A stretch of DNA of 64,000 bases. Source: Dimargaris cristalligena (taxonomy: Eukaryota > Kickxellomycota > Dimargaritomycetes > Dimargaritales > Dimargaritaceae). A program made the position numbers and the translations under genes. The notes under the pieces were generated by a model. That model did no database searches. It saw only the letters and a program-made list of their open reading frames with translations, and had not been told where the DNA came from. The stretch spans positions 1-64,000 of the forward strand of contig JANBQC010000026.1 in assembly GCA_027576995.1 (NCBI GenBank), read 5' to 3'. How positions within the stretch are numbered: position 1 is the first letter of the stretch; each line of letters begins with the position of its first letter. Below, piece after piece: positions 44,201 through 54,057 of the stretch.

Positions 44201-45575
44201 ATGTCCGGGGCAGGAGGATTTGGTGGGTTCGGACAAAGAGCCACAAGTGACTTAGCCAAGACCAGTCGCCATGGCTTTCCGCGGAGTCGAGGGCCCGGGC
44301 GATAAATTCGGGAGCGGGCATGATTCCCAGGGACCTCATACTCACTAGCAGACGGCGGTGTTTGGCGGGATCCGATCGGGGGGTTAGAGACGGATAATAC
44401 CACTGCTTGCAGCAGCGTATAAAAGCGGGATCAAAGTGCAATTCCTGGGGGAGAGACTGGTGTAATTGCTGGATAAGCAGATCAAAGAAATCGGATCGGC
44501 TGGCGTCCTGGGACGGTAAATGATGGAATACGTAAGAGGCTACAGCGCCGGCGATTAGGGTATGGAATGAAGGGCCGTCTTTTGAATCAATGGGTACTAT
44601 TGGCGGGTTGGGGTTTGGAAGTCGTGCTAAGAGAGGCCATTGTCGGACGAAGAGGTGGATAAGGGACGGGATCCGAGACAAACGGTCGCACTGGTAACAG
44701 GTACTTAGAATGACGGCCAGATGGGCCAGGGCGGGGGGCTCGCACACGGGTAATTGGGCCAGGCACCCCAATAAATAATGATAATTTTGGTACGGATCAA
44801 GAGCGGCCAATTTAATCGTGATTCGGGCCGGATCAGTCGGTGGACCCCAATGTTCGGCGGAGTCGGTTCTGCAAAGGCGCGTAAATAATAACAAGGAGGA
44901 GTCTAGATCACCCAGTCGCCGGTATACCAGTAAAAGGAGCAGGTAGGACGAATGGTCGGGGGGGATATTATGGAGTATCATGAGTTGCCAGGTCCGGAGA
45001 AATGAGTGAAGGCGCAGCCGCCGCTCTAGAAAAGTCAACACTATATTGAACAGCCGGGTTAGAGTCGAGCGAGACCCAGCGGGGCGATTCGTTGGGGCGA
45101 TATTCGCTAAAATCTCCAGCATCAGCGCGGCGTTATTGCGCCAGTGCCTCCGACTTAATAATAGAAGTAGCTCCTCGATTAGCTGGAGTGGTACGGCACC
45201 TAGCTGGTGACGAGCTCTAATTTCGTTGAAGGTGTACCAAGCAACGGCGACCCGGCCACTAGCGAGGGCGGCCGCCAGCTGGGCCTGGGGGGAATCGGTA
45301 GGAGGCTGTACCGTTGGTGAGGAGCGTGGTGGGCCGGGGACAGAGGTATGGCTTTGGGAATACAGACTCAGTGCCGAGCGCGGGCCGAACCGAGCCCTGG
45401 TACGTAGAGGAGGCGAGGGGAGCCGTATTAAATAGGGAAATAGGGAAGGCCCGAGAAAACAACGCGGGGGGCACTGGGCTCGAACTCCGGCAAGGGGCAG
45501 CCAGCCCATGGTGCCACGGCGGAGGAGCTCGGTGGAATGGTGGGGGGCAAATGCAGCGCTAAGACAAATGGACAC
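41274..45575 (-). CDS. Large pentatricopeptide-repeat (PPR) protein, probably mitochondrial
   Basis: An intronless 1433-residue protein. PPR proteins are helical-repeat RNA-binding proteins that, in fungi, mostly guide expression of mitochondrial transcripts. The clearest PPR pair lies near residues 1000-1070, with VTLFNTVVNAFAEAGDITGA and VVTYTTLVKAYYLGRRPEQA; weaker helix pairs recur, for example DHSSYLLLLLVYRRLGDLDS near 210-230 and IGIVMRSLTKW near the C-terminus. The N-terminus is rich in Arg, Leu and Ser with almost no acid. It fits a mitochondrial targeting sequence, particularly if translation begins at the second Met (45509; MGWLPLAGVRAQCPP). The TATATA at 45620-45625 is only about 45 nt upstream of the first ATG, which also favours the second. 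I cannot assign it to a named factor. Its length is large for a fungal PPR protein. Confidence 0.8.
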   Translation of the reverse strand: MSICLSAAFAPHHSTELLRRGTMGWLPLAGVRAQCPPRCFLGPSLFPYLIRLPSPPLRTRARFGPRSALSLYSQSHTSVPGPPRSSPTVQPPTDSPQAQLAAALASGRVAVAWYTFNEIRARHQLGAVPLQLIEELLLLLSRRHWRNNAALMLEILANIAPTNRPAGSRSTLTRLFNIVLTFLERRLRLHSFLRTWQLMILHNIPPDHSSYLLLLLVYRRLGDLDSSLLLFTRLCRTDSAEHWGPPTDPARITIKLAALDPYQNYHYLLGCLAQLPVCEPPALAHLAVILSTCYQCDRLSRIPSLIHLFVRQWPLLARLPNPNPPIVPIDSKDGPSFHTLIAGAVASYVFHHLPSQDASRSDFFDLLIQQLHQSLPQELHFDPAFIRCCKQWYYPSLTPRSDPAKHRRLLVSMRSLGIMPAPEFIARALDSAESHGDWSWLSHLWLFVRTHQILLPRTSLVRLLHAARQIHDPVLAKQVYRLVTLRSLVAPAPELAGTAVPYPPSTWASPSARPTPVQFTDLLLDRVRWYPQADQPVFHPSLTNVRLRDLVAQGQPERAVQYLERLMLVAILQRAESADRTSGPPMFHRLVDSESFTIVTEYCGQRDPASSDTSPLRFLRYLDLMVDPWSYFIRSPPPSSPQSDRSSEPFPSAHPEAVKILDALWSTRAASSRPRGSLGFFTAPISQFCIFPQAALFEHLLRLSIRHRNAQLAARVLKRHHYLFVTPSVTPTPCQESPSDHLAALETTLRKVQTLDHQRSPRWSPGPRVYQQLLQLVQFRRSRPLLQLLALRIPQDTALPPNCSVYAPLVDLVAHYSNVEELVYLLRVLISERDYQVDGRVLTTLLRVIINPLLRDLALSPPAPTAPLPSRPPSVVRRAESVVRSLPSLFALLQQGVRPYYAKDTAVPEDAPGWPTILDRDWVQPMGAHELVALTRPVSPALVIRIMGHCLHLGPLRPADPVIRSLVMHILGKLAYYEPVVQLLRFTGATAPPTPSPPADVTLFNTVVNAFAEAGDITGAIAVYQLVRRTQLHPDVVTYTTLVKAYYLGRRPEQALQLWWYAWALPEAYTLSLQGLGHWPNRPRYHFDATVTDVRVDVLDKAARMAANLEIGNTRTLFWMAAAVTQLEQQHTRFLDQGLDLVHRGQLAALPILAAPNSPVGLDPAHSLADSDTGSAGLNPCTWDIPRFRDYINDTFRSLALHDLILWHGHRRGILTKTAHRAKQYDGARSRLGLFIYHRWLRYLGSQGDFAACVRIFDVFLPAAGLKPDAETIGIVMRSLTKWVDIEHQWMVIYDQLGPRYSGPRLDQIYSISNRESSQPRGAPWSPSETALWSLTWGNLQPRVSTHLILLPLQRTSLFDCLRRIVVLRGAEGHRAPLPVDTSEMQTMQRELATCPIRLQPFQYITQWQQWQRKCKVDYPHLITSQERHRGRI

Positions 45576-45619
45576 GGCGACAGCGGCTCGAGAGCAGGCC
45601 GATCGGGGGGATAGTTAAC

Positions 45620-45626
45620 GTATATA
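45620..45626 (-). promoter_or_regulatory. TATA-like element of the PPR gene
   Basis: A CTATATA sequence on the minus strand, 45 nt upstream of the first and 110 nt upstream of the second in-frame ATG of the PPR gene. Confidence 0.3.
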
Positions 45627-45885
45627 GTACAAACTCGTCGCTAGAGGCGCCCTCACTAGCGATAGTCGCCAGGGCGGTAATGGGGGAGTATAAAGTGAGA
45701 CCGGATCAGCGGAAGAAAGGTACAAGTCGACATTAAGGGGAGGAGGGCTGCGAATAAAAGATTCGCCGAGGCGGGAGGGAGGAAGAACAGTGTGCATGGG
45801 CAGAGACCCAGGACTGACGAATAGAAGAGTGTAGATCTGGGGGGGGGATAAAGTAGTTGTTTTTAGGGGGTGGCCAAGCTTCCTG

Positions 45886-45902
45886 TCTCTCTCTCTCTCT
45901 CT
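45886..45902. repeat. (TC)n microsatellite
   Basis: About 17 bp of alternating TC in the upstream region of the PPR gene. Confidence 0.8.
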
Positions 45903-46776
45903 GCCTATACGCTGGAGCTGAGGGCTCGATATAGCGGCATCGAGATGACGGGCCTATCGCCACCCATTTGGCATTCCCGGATAATCGGATCAAGTTGACT
46001 AGTCCGTTGAACCTCCTCTAGATCCACCAATTCGGTAGCCGGAATAATAATCAATAATCAATCATTTCTACAGATTTTGCATATTTTTATTAGGTAGGGA
46101 ACTACTAGCTCGGTATACGATATTAGTCAGTGGGCCAGCTGCCTAACGATCCCGCTTCAACTCTGGAACCCCCCCGCTCAAACTGGGTTACCGAACCGGT
46201 GAGAAAGCGAGAGAGTCGATTATCGAATGCAAACCCGAAGTGCTGATTAAGGGGCTGTCTGCGTGTTTGGGAGCCGGGCCGAAATTGCCGAACCACCCCT
46301 CCAAAGGGGGGATATGTATAGGTGATTTAGAACTCCGGTGTTCGTCAAGGCTAGGTGGCTCCTGTACGAATGGACGATCTAGCAATCGAGACTGCGGCTG
46401 CTTCGATTGTCGGGCGTACTGATCCGATACCTATGCAGGACGCATTAAAAAGACCCAGGTTATCAGAACGGAGTGGCGTATCCCATTAATCCACGTGAGT
46501 AATAGTCGCCTGACGGTCCTGGTGTTGGCAAACTCCACGGGTCAGCCTCGTTCGACATGGGTGAAGTTCCGTTGGGCGATAAACGCACAGTTTGTGGAAT
46601 GAGTCAGTAGGCCTTACCGGCCTAAAGCTAAATATCCGACCCCGCTTTCCCTCTACATGCCCTTCACCATGCTGTATAGCGTGGAATTCTGGCACTAAAG
46701 TGCCGAGCCGGGGTGTGTGGCCTTTAAACGCAAGGTTGTTTTTACTCTATTGCGGTCATAATAATTCAGTGGTCGT

Positions 46777-46792
46777 AGGGTCATGTGACCCT
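46777..46792. promoter_or_regulatory. Inverted repeat AGGGTCATGTGACCCT
   Basis: Seven-base arms AGGGTCA and TGACCCT are perfectly complementary around a TG spacer, about 440 nt upstream of the XMAP215 ATG. The core TCATGTGA resembles bHLH sites. A telomere-like ACCCTCTAACC (46788-46798) overlaps the right arm. A dimeric regulator is a reasonable guess. Confidence 0.35.
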
Positions 46793-47231
46793 CTAACCGG
46801 CCCTTCTTATATTGTGTAAACTCCCTCCCTCCCATCCCAATTCCAAATCCCCTCTCTCCCCTAAGCCACAACAACACAGGACGCAAACTCTTCCGGTAAG
46901 CGTCATGTCGAGTGGGCAAATACACCACACACAACATACCCTTCTATTCTATGCTATTCTCTGATAGTACAGTCGTTTATCATTTTCTGTGTTTACACTC
47001 TTGCTCATTCCCTTGCTTTCTTTTAGCTGCCTTCTTCTAATACGGGTTTCCATCCCGCCATTGCTTCGTGGCCTTTATCTCCCTCGCTGTTCAGCAAGCC
47101 CCCTTCGCTCTGTAACTCCATTGGCCCATTTCCACCAACTCCTCGCCTCACCTTCGAGCCCCACTCACATCCAGCCGATCTACTTCTCCGCTCTCGTCGC
47201 CCCAGCCGCCGTGCCACAGCCCTCTCCGACC

Positions 47232-50200
47232 ATGGCCACGCAGGATGAAGACTTGGCCAATCTTCCATTGGAAACTCGGCTGACCCATAAGGTACGGCAA
47301 TACCCAACCAATACTACCCATACACTCCCTCCTCCTCTGGGATATCTGTTTGGCCCGCCCCAAACCCCCGGTCCCTCCCGTTACTCAGCTTTAACTCTAA
47401 ACAGGTCGCCCTTTTCATACATATCTATCCACTCCCTCCCATGCTCCATCAACCCGCCCCGGACCCCGGCATGTGTCATTAATGATCCAGGTCTGGAAAG
47501 TCCGAATGGGTGCCTATAAAGACCTCAACTCCGAACTTAACAAATGGGACCCTGTCTCCGACCGGGGACAGTTTGCCGATTACTCCGACATGGTCCCCAA
47601 AATGGCCGCCGAGTCGAATATGGCCGCCCAGGAAGCCGGTATGGCTACAGTTATCACCTTCATCAAATTTTCCCCCGACCCAATCCGCTCTCGGGAAGCC
47701 ACCCTGCCCATAGTCGTCGAAAAGGGTCTGGCGTCTACCCGGACGGGCACCCGCGCCAGTGCATTGGAAGTCGTCCTCATGTACGTTGAGGTAGATGTGG
47801 CCGAGCCCGTGGTTGAGGTCATTCTCCAGAATCTAGGCCACAAACAGCCCAAAGTCGTTGCCGCCTGTATTTCCACTTTGCGTGAAATTGTGACCCAGTA
47901 CGGTGCCCGAACCGCCGGGCTTAAACCTATCCTCAAGTGCTTCCCCAAGATATTTGGTCATGCCGATAATAATGTCCGGGCGGAGGCCCAGAAATTGGTC
48001 CTGGAAATTTACCGCTGGATTCGGGACGCCGTAGTCCCCCACCTGTCCGAGCTTAAGCCCGTCCAAATCAACGAGCTCAACGCCGCCTTTACAAACCTAC
48101 CCACCGAGACGCCCCGGGCCCCGCGGTTGCTGAGGTCGCAGCAAGTCGTTGAGCCCGAAGAAACCGCCACCAGTCCCGCCGATGGGGGGGCTCCAGAGGC
48201 CGAGGCCGATGATGGTGCTCCTGGTGCCGACGAATTGGACCCCTACGAACTCGCCGACCCGGTGGACGTTCTGGCCAAGCTCTCAGCGGACTTTGACGAA
48301 TCCCTCAAGTCCTCGAAATGGAAGGACCGCAAGGCGGCTCTGGAGGGTTTGTTTGCCATTGTCAACACCATCCGACTGGCTCCCCTGGCCTCGGAGTCCC
48401 TTATAGCTACTCTAGCCAAACACGTCCACGACACTAATATCATCGCCGCGACACTAGCGGTTAACTGTATTGAATGCCTGGCCAAAGGACTCCGGGGGGC
48501 CTTTGCTCCGTACAAATCCGTGGTCGTCCCTCCCCTCCTGGAAAAGTGCAAGGAGAAGAAGGCCAACGTGGTCCAGGCCCTTCGCAATGCCCTGGATGCC
48601 GTCTTTCTGGCCGCGGGTGCCAATCTCAATGACATTCAAGAAGATGTGGCCGCCGCGGCCGACCACAAAAACCCCCAGGTCAAGGCCGAGTCGCTCCGGT
48701 GGATGACTCGCGCCCTTAAGACTATCAAAGTGGCCCCCAGCAAAAAGGACCTCCCCGACCTCACTAAAATCGGACTCAAATCCCTGGACGACGGCGCCAC
48801 CGATGTGCGTGATGCCGCGGCGGATATGCTTGGCCACCTTATGAAGTGCGTGGGGGAGCCCACCCTCAAACCGTTCCTAGGAGATTTGGATAAAATCAAA
48901 GAGGCCAAGGTTACCGAGTGCTTTGAGAAGGCCGAGGTGATCGCCAAAGTGGCCCGTCCTAAACCAGCCGCCCCCACCCGTGCCCCGCCCCCTCGGTCGG
49001 CCCGGCCCGCCCCGACTAAAACTGCCAAACCTGCTCCAACGTCAGACGACGACCTAGCCGCCCTGGTCGATCTGGCCCCCGCCTCCCGACCCACCCTTCC
49101 TCCCAAACTCCGGGCCCGTAAACCACCCGGGGCTGCCCCTGCCACCGCCTCGACTCCGGCTAAACCCGCTCTGTCCTCCGCTAAACGCCCGGCTGCCAAG
49201 GCCCCTGCCGCCGCCGCTCCTCCCAAAAAGGCATCCGCTGCCGCCGCCGCTGCGTCGAAGCCAGATGAGCCCATCCGTTACAAATACTCGGATGAGCAAC
49301 TAGAAGAGCTGATAGCCGAGTATATATCTACTGAAATCATGGAGCAGATCAACCAGTCCAACTGGAAGCAGCGACTGGCCGGCATGGAAGCCCTTATAGC
49401 CGACCTTCGGGGCCGACCAGCCGACTCCATTGAGGCTGAAGTCCTGGTCCGCCAGATGCTCAAAAAACCGGGCCCCAAAGAAGTGAACTTCCAAGTCACC
49501 ACCCAGGTTTACCAGCTCTTTCAGTTCCTAGCCCAGGAGGTGCCCTCCTTTGGTAAACCGGCGGCCGCCCTGGCTATCCGCCTGGTAGCCGAGAAACTCG
49601 GGGATCTCAAACTCAAGAAACCCGCCGGGGAAACTCTGGAACTATTCGCCGAACAAATTTCCCTTGCCTTCGTTTTGGGCCAGGCCTACGATCCAATACA
49701 GAAGCAAAAGGCACCCAAAGTGCTGGCCGATACCATAACCTGGATCCACTCGGCCATCAAGGATTTTGGGGTAGGCGGCGGGCTTAATGTGCGGGCCCTG
49801 ATCGAGTGCCTCAAGAACGTGGGCTTAAATAGTAGTAGCGCCATGCCCCGCTCCGCTGCCATTCCGGTCATGGTTACCTTATGCCAATTTCTAGGGACCT
49901 CCATCCTGAGCCTGGTCCAGGATATCAACGCCAAGACCCTGGAGTTGATTGAAACTGAGTACGACAAGGTCAAAGACAACCCCGCCCCTGTACCTACCCG
50001 GGGCCCCGCCCCAGCTGCCAATGACGGCCCGGGACCTACCGGCGGGGATGCTGCGGGCGATGCCATGGACGACCTTTTCCCCCGCATTGATATCAATCCT
50101 CAGCTGAATTCCAAATTAGTCGAGAAGCTCCGCGACGATAATTGGAAGGTGCGCAAAGAAGGAATTGAGCAGGTTCAGGGTATTTTACTGGCGGCCAACC

Positions 50201-53200
50201 ACCGCATCAAGCCCAACGTCGGCGACCTGTGGTCCGTATTAAAGGCCCGCCTCGCCGACTCCAATAAAAACCTCATCATTCTGACCTGTGATTTGATTGG
50301 GGCCCTGGCCTCCGCCATGGGTAAGCCGTTCGAAAAACAGTGCCGTCTGATCGCTCCCCCGCTGTTGCAGGTGTTGGCCGACCAAAAAACCCATGTACGG
50401 GTGGCGGGCACGCGCGCTCTCAGCACCATCGCCGAAGCTTGCTTATCGATCGAGCCATTGGTACCCGTGTGCGGCCAAGTCTTGCCAGCGGACTCGCCCA
50501 CCCTGCGCAAGGAACTGCTGGAGTGGCTGAATGGCCAGTGTGCCGCCCTGGCTAAGCAGCACCCAGGGGGTGAACTACCCCTCCCGGACCTTTTCGCGTT
50601 AATCGGGGGGACCCTGGATGCCCTTGACGACCGGAATATCGAGGTCCGCAAAGCCGCCCAGGGCTTCCTGCGCTATTTGATGCCCAACGTCGGCTACAGT
50701 GCTGTGCGCGAGAAGGTCATGGGGGCCAAACCTAGTGCCCGCCAGGCCCTCATGGCCGCTATTGAGCCTTACCAGTCGCTAGGGGGTTCGGCCGCCCCGG
50801 GTCCCGCCGCCCCGCCCATGGTTGTCGCGACGTCCTCCCTTGTTCCAGCGAAGCGGGCCCCTACCGCTTCCCCCACGAAACTCACCAAGGCCCAGCTCTT
50901 TTCCCGAAAGGACGGCAGTGCTCCGAGTCGGGCCACGGCCACCCCCGAGCCGAGTGGCCTCCGCCGCTCCAACAGTACCCTCGCGACCCCTGGAACGGCC
51001 CCGCTGAACCCCCGCTTGTCCCTGCGCCGCCGGTTGGGACAGACCACGGGTGCCCCGCCTACCCGCTCGCTAGCTGGAGCTGGGCTGGGTCCTTCCCCCG
51101 TCGCCAACGGCCCGGGCCGTGTGACCCCTTCACCCATCATGGCCAACCACTCGGATGAGCTCCCCCCCATCACCAACGCGGACCCCCGAGCTAAGGACTT
51201 CCGCATGCGGAGGGACACGGGTATGAACAAGTGGGGTGTAGATGGTATTCGGCCCGATATGGTCCATCAATTAGCAGCCCAAATGGAACCGCATTTTAGC
51301 CCCCGCTTGATGCAACAGCTATTCAGTACCGACCACCACAAGGACCGCGACTTTCTCCAGGCTATTGGCACCCTCGATGACGGAGTCACCCAGCTGCAGC
51401 GGTTCGCCGAATTGTACCAGCTTCCGGTGGACGAGTGGGCCCAGCGGTACATTTGTCATCTCGACGTGATTCTCAGATACCTGACCGTCCGGTTCCAGGA
51501 TACCATCACCACCATTTGGATTCGCTGCCTCGATTTCCTAGACCACCTAACCACGTTCTTGGATATGCAGGGCTACCATCTATCGGAGTATGAGGCCTCC
51601 GTTTTTTTGCCTAGTTTTATCGCCAAATTTGGGGACGCCAAAGAGGCCATCCGTTCCCGCGTCATTGCCCTGTTTCGACGCCTATGCCACCTCTATCCGG
51701 TGAGCCGCATGTTCCAATACCTACTCGACCACGGCCTTCGATCCAAGAACGCCAAGATTCGGGCCGAAGTATTGGAAGAGCTGGGGGCTATTATCCAACG
51801 CAACGGTCTTTCCGTATGCCAGCCCTCTAAATTTGTGCCACTTATGGCGTCGTATATTAGCGAACGGGATGCCCACGTTCGGACGGCGTCGCTTAATGCC
51901 CTGGTTCAGGTATTCCTGCAAATGGGGGAGCCGATCTATAGCCTAATTGGTCGGCTTAATGATAAAGATCGAACCCTGCTGGAGGAGAAATTCAAGCGGA
52001 CTAAGCTGCCGCCCGGTCTAGCCCCACCCCCTTCCACTTCGGCCCCGGTTGCTTCCCGACGACTGGCGACACCGGGCGAGAGCCGCCTAGCGCGTGCCCC
52101 ACCTAGTCGAGCCTCGGGGCTTCCGGCCCCTGGATCCATGGGGGACCGCCCGTCTTCCCGGATCGGACAGCTGCGCACCCGCCCCCAATCGATCCACTTG
52201 GGGTCTCTCCCCGGGGGCCCGGAAGCCCGACTATCCCATCCCGAAGTGCACCCCCCCAATTCGGCCACTCTTCCTTCCGGGCGTTCCTACTCCGGCTCGG
52301 CCGCGGGACCCGATGACCATCCAGGTCTCCTGAACCGCCGCAAGGATTTTAGCTTAGACCTGGACCAATTGAACCTCCCTAAAATTGCGACCTTGCCTCA
52401 GCGGGGCGCCCGTGCCCCTCTCGAAAGCGGCGGCAGTCTTACCCACCGCACCCGCCCGGCCAGTGTCTATGCGGACTCCGCCACCGGGCCTTCAGCGCCG
52501 CCCACCGGTGGTAGCCAGACGTATATGCTTGACGTGATACTAGCCCAGATCACCAGTCCCGACGTGGACGAGAGTATCGAGGCACTCAAGTACTTGGAAC
52601 GGCAATGCACCCCACAGGCCATCCATGAACTACTCCCCCAAATCAACTCGTTCGTCAATGCCCTTGCCCTGCAGTTAGGGCTCGCTTTTACGTTACCCCC
52701 CGCTATGCCCCCCACGTTTGACGCCATGCCGACGGCAGCGGCGGCGGCCTACTCCACATCTAAATCCAACTTCTCCATTTCCCAGTTCCGCCTTTGCAAG
52801 CGAGTCATTCACTGTTGCATGCAGCTCTTCCAGATGTCCGACGTGGGCAAGGTTGTGGAAACGGCCTCCCTCGAGACCCTTCTGTTCCAAATCCTGAAGC
52901 GCTTGCTTGACCCCCGCCTATCGGCCGGGGAGGACAACAAACACCTCACCCGGGCCATGAACGTCCTGGTGATGCACATCCTGGATAATGGCGACCGTAA
53001 CCGGGTCTATAACGCACTCTTCTCCATTTTGGGCAAGGCCTGCGCCGACCTCCCCGTTGACAGCGATCCACGGGCCGAGGAACACGGCATGTTCGCCGAC
53101 CTGACCATGAAATGCGTCTGGAAATTGTCCAAGCGGCTGCGTGAGGATTTGGGCAAAGACCTGATCCGGTTCGACGAGTTTCTAGCCACTGTGAACGACT

Positions 53201-54057
53201 TCTTTGTCCGTTGGCCCGAGGCCTTCTGGCAGCAGCGCACTCTGGACAAAATACTATTTACCGATATGCCCTACCGAACGGTTAAATCGATTCTGTACGA
53301 CCTGGCTTCCGTTCGAGGCACCGATCTTCTTAACCACCTTGGACGCATTGAAAACCACGAGCACTCCCCACTGTATCGCTACCTGCAATCCATTCTCCAG
53401 TTGCCCGACCCGTCGGCCCGCCCAAAGCCCCTTAGTCCACACTCCAATCCCAGCAGCGGGGGTCTTTCCCTCCCCGTTGGCCTAACCGGACCCGTGGCCC
53501 CCGTCTCCATGCCCTCGGTAAGCGACAGTCTGGGCCACCTCCGAACCCGGTTACAAATGGCGGTCCAGGATGCCAATAGCAATTCCACTCAACTAGGTGG
53601 CTCGCATAATACGGGAACCCTCGATCGATCACGCCCGACGTCCATGTATGCGGATTCCCAGCGTAGTGCCCCCGACGATAGCGCGGAGCTGGCGCGGGCC
53701 CGCTCGCCTGAGGCGTATAAGCGAAACCTGCAGCAATGGCAGGAGCGTCTCGGTTACCGGTCCAACCACCCCACTCTGGGCGCCCCCCACGCCTCAACCA
53801 CCCTTCCACCCTCGGTTGCCCATTTGACCGAGTCTTCACGACCCTTTTCGATGGCTTTATCGCCTGTTATCCAAGCCAGCTTAACCCCGCTGCCGGAATC
53901 GGTAATTTCCGTGGCATCCATGGCTCCGCGGCCAGCGGAATCCAGCCCATTGGTCCCCCAGTTACGACCCATGTCGCATGTCCAGGGCCATACCGTGGAG
54001 GATCTTCGGGCCCGCCTCGCCAAAATGAAAAGCACGTTAGGGAACCGTCAATTTTAA
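47232..54057 (+). CDS. XMAP215/CKAP5/Dis1-family microtubule polymerase with five TOG domains
   Basis: A processive microtubule polymerase that delivers tubulin to plus ends and acts at spindle poles and kinetochores. Exon 1 (47232-47291) ends THK; exon 2 (47491-54057) continues VWKVRMGAYKDLNSELNKWD, matching the KLWKARLxGYEE start of human CKAP5. Total 2208 residues. HEAT-type TOG arrays can be placed by family landmarks: TOG1 about 1-215 (VEIYRWIRDA equivalent EIYRWIRDAVVPHL), TOG2 about 275-507 (SSKWKDRKAALEGL), TOG3 about 620-847 (QSNWKQRLAGMEAL), TOG4 about 885-1115 (DDNWKVRKEGIEQVQGIL), TOG5 about 1257-1525 (KWGVDGIRPDMVHQL, EWAQRYICHLDVILRYLTVR). Basic Pro/Ala/Lys/Ser linkers separate TOG2 from TOG3 and flank TOG5. 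A C-terminal helical domain spans about 1697-1990, and the end VEDLRARLAKMKSTL is a short helix, as in animal homologues. Yeast-type Stu2 and Alp14 have two TOG domains. Confidence 0.95.

Larger units (their letters stand above)
45576..47231. other. Divergent spacer between the PPR and XMAP215 genes
   Basis: About 1.65 kb of divergent promoter region without a supported gene. It holds a TC run (45886-45902), a CACGTG at 46492-46497, and the inverted repeat at 46777-46792 overlapped by ACCCTCTAACC. The last 200 bp before the XMAP215 ATG are pyrimidine-rich. Confidence 0.5.
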
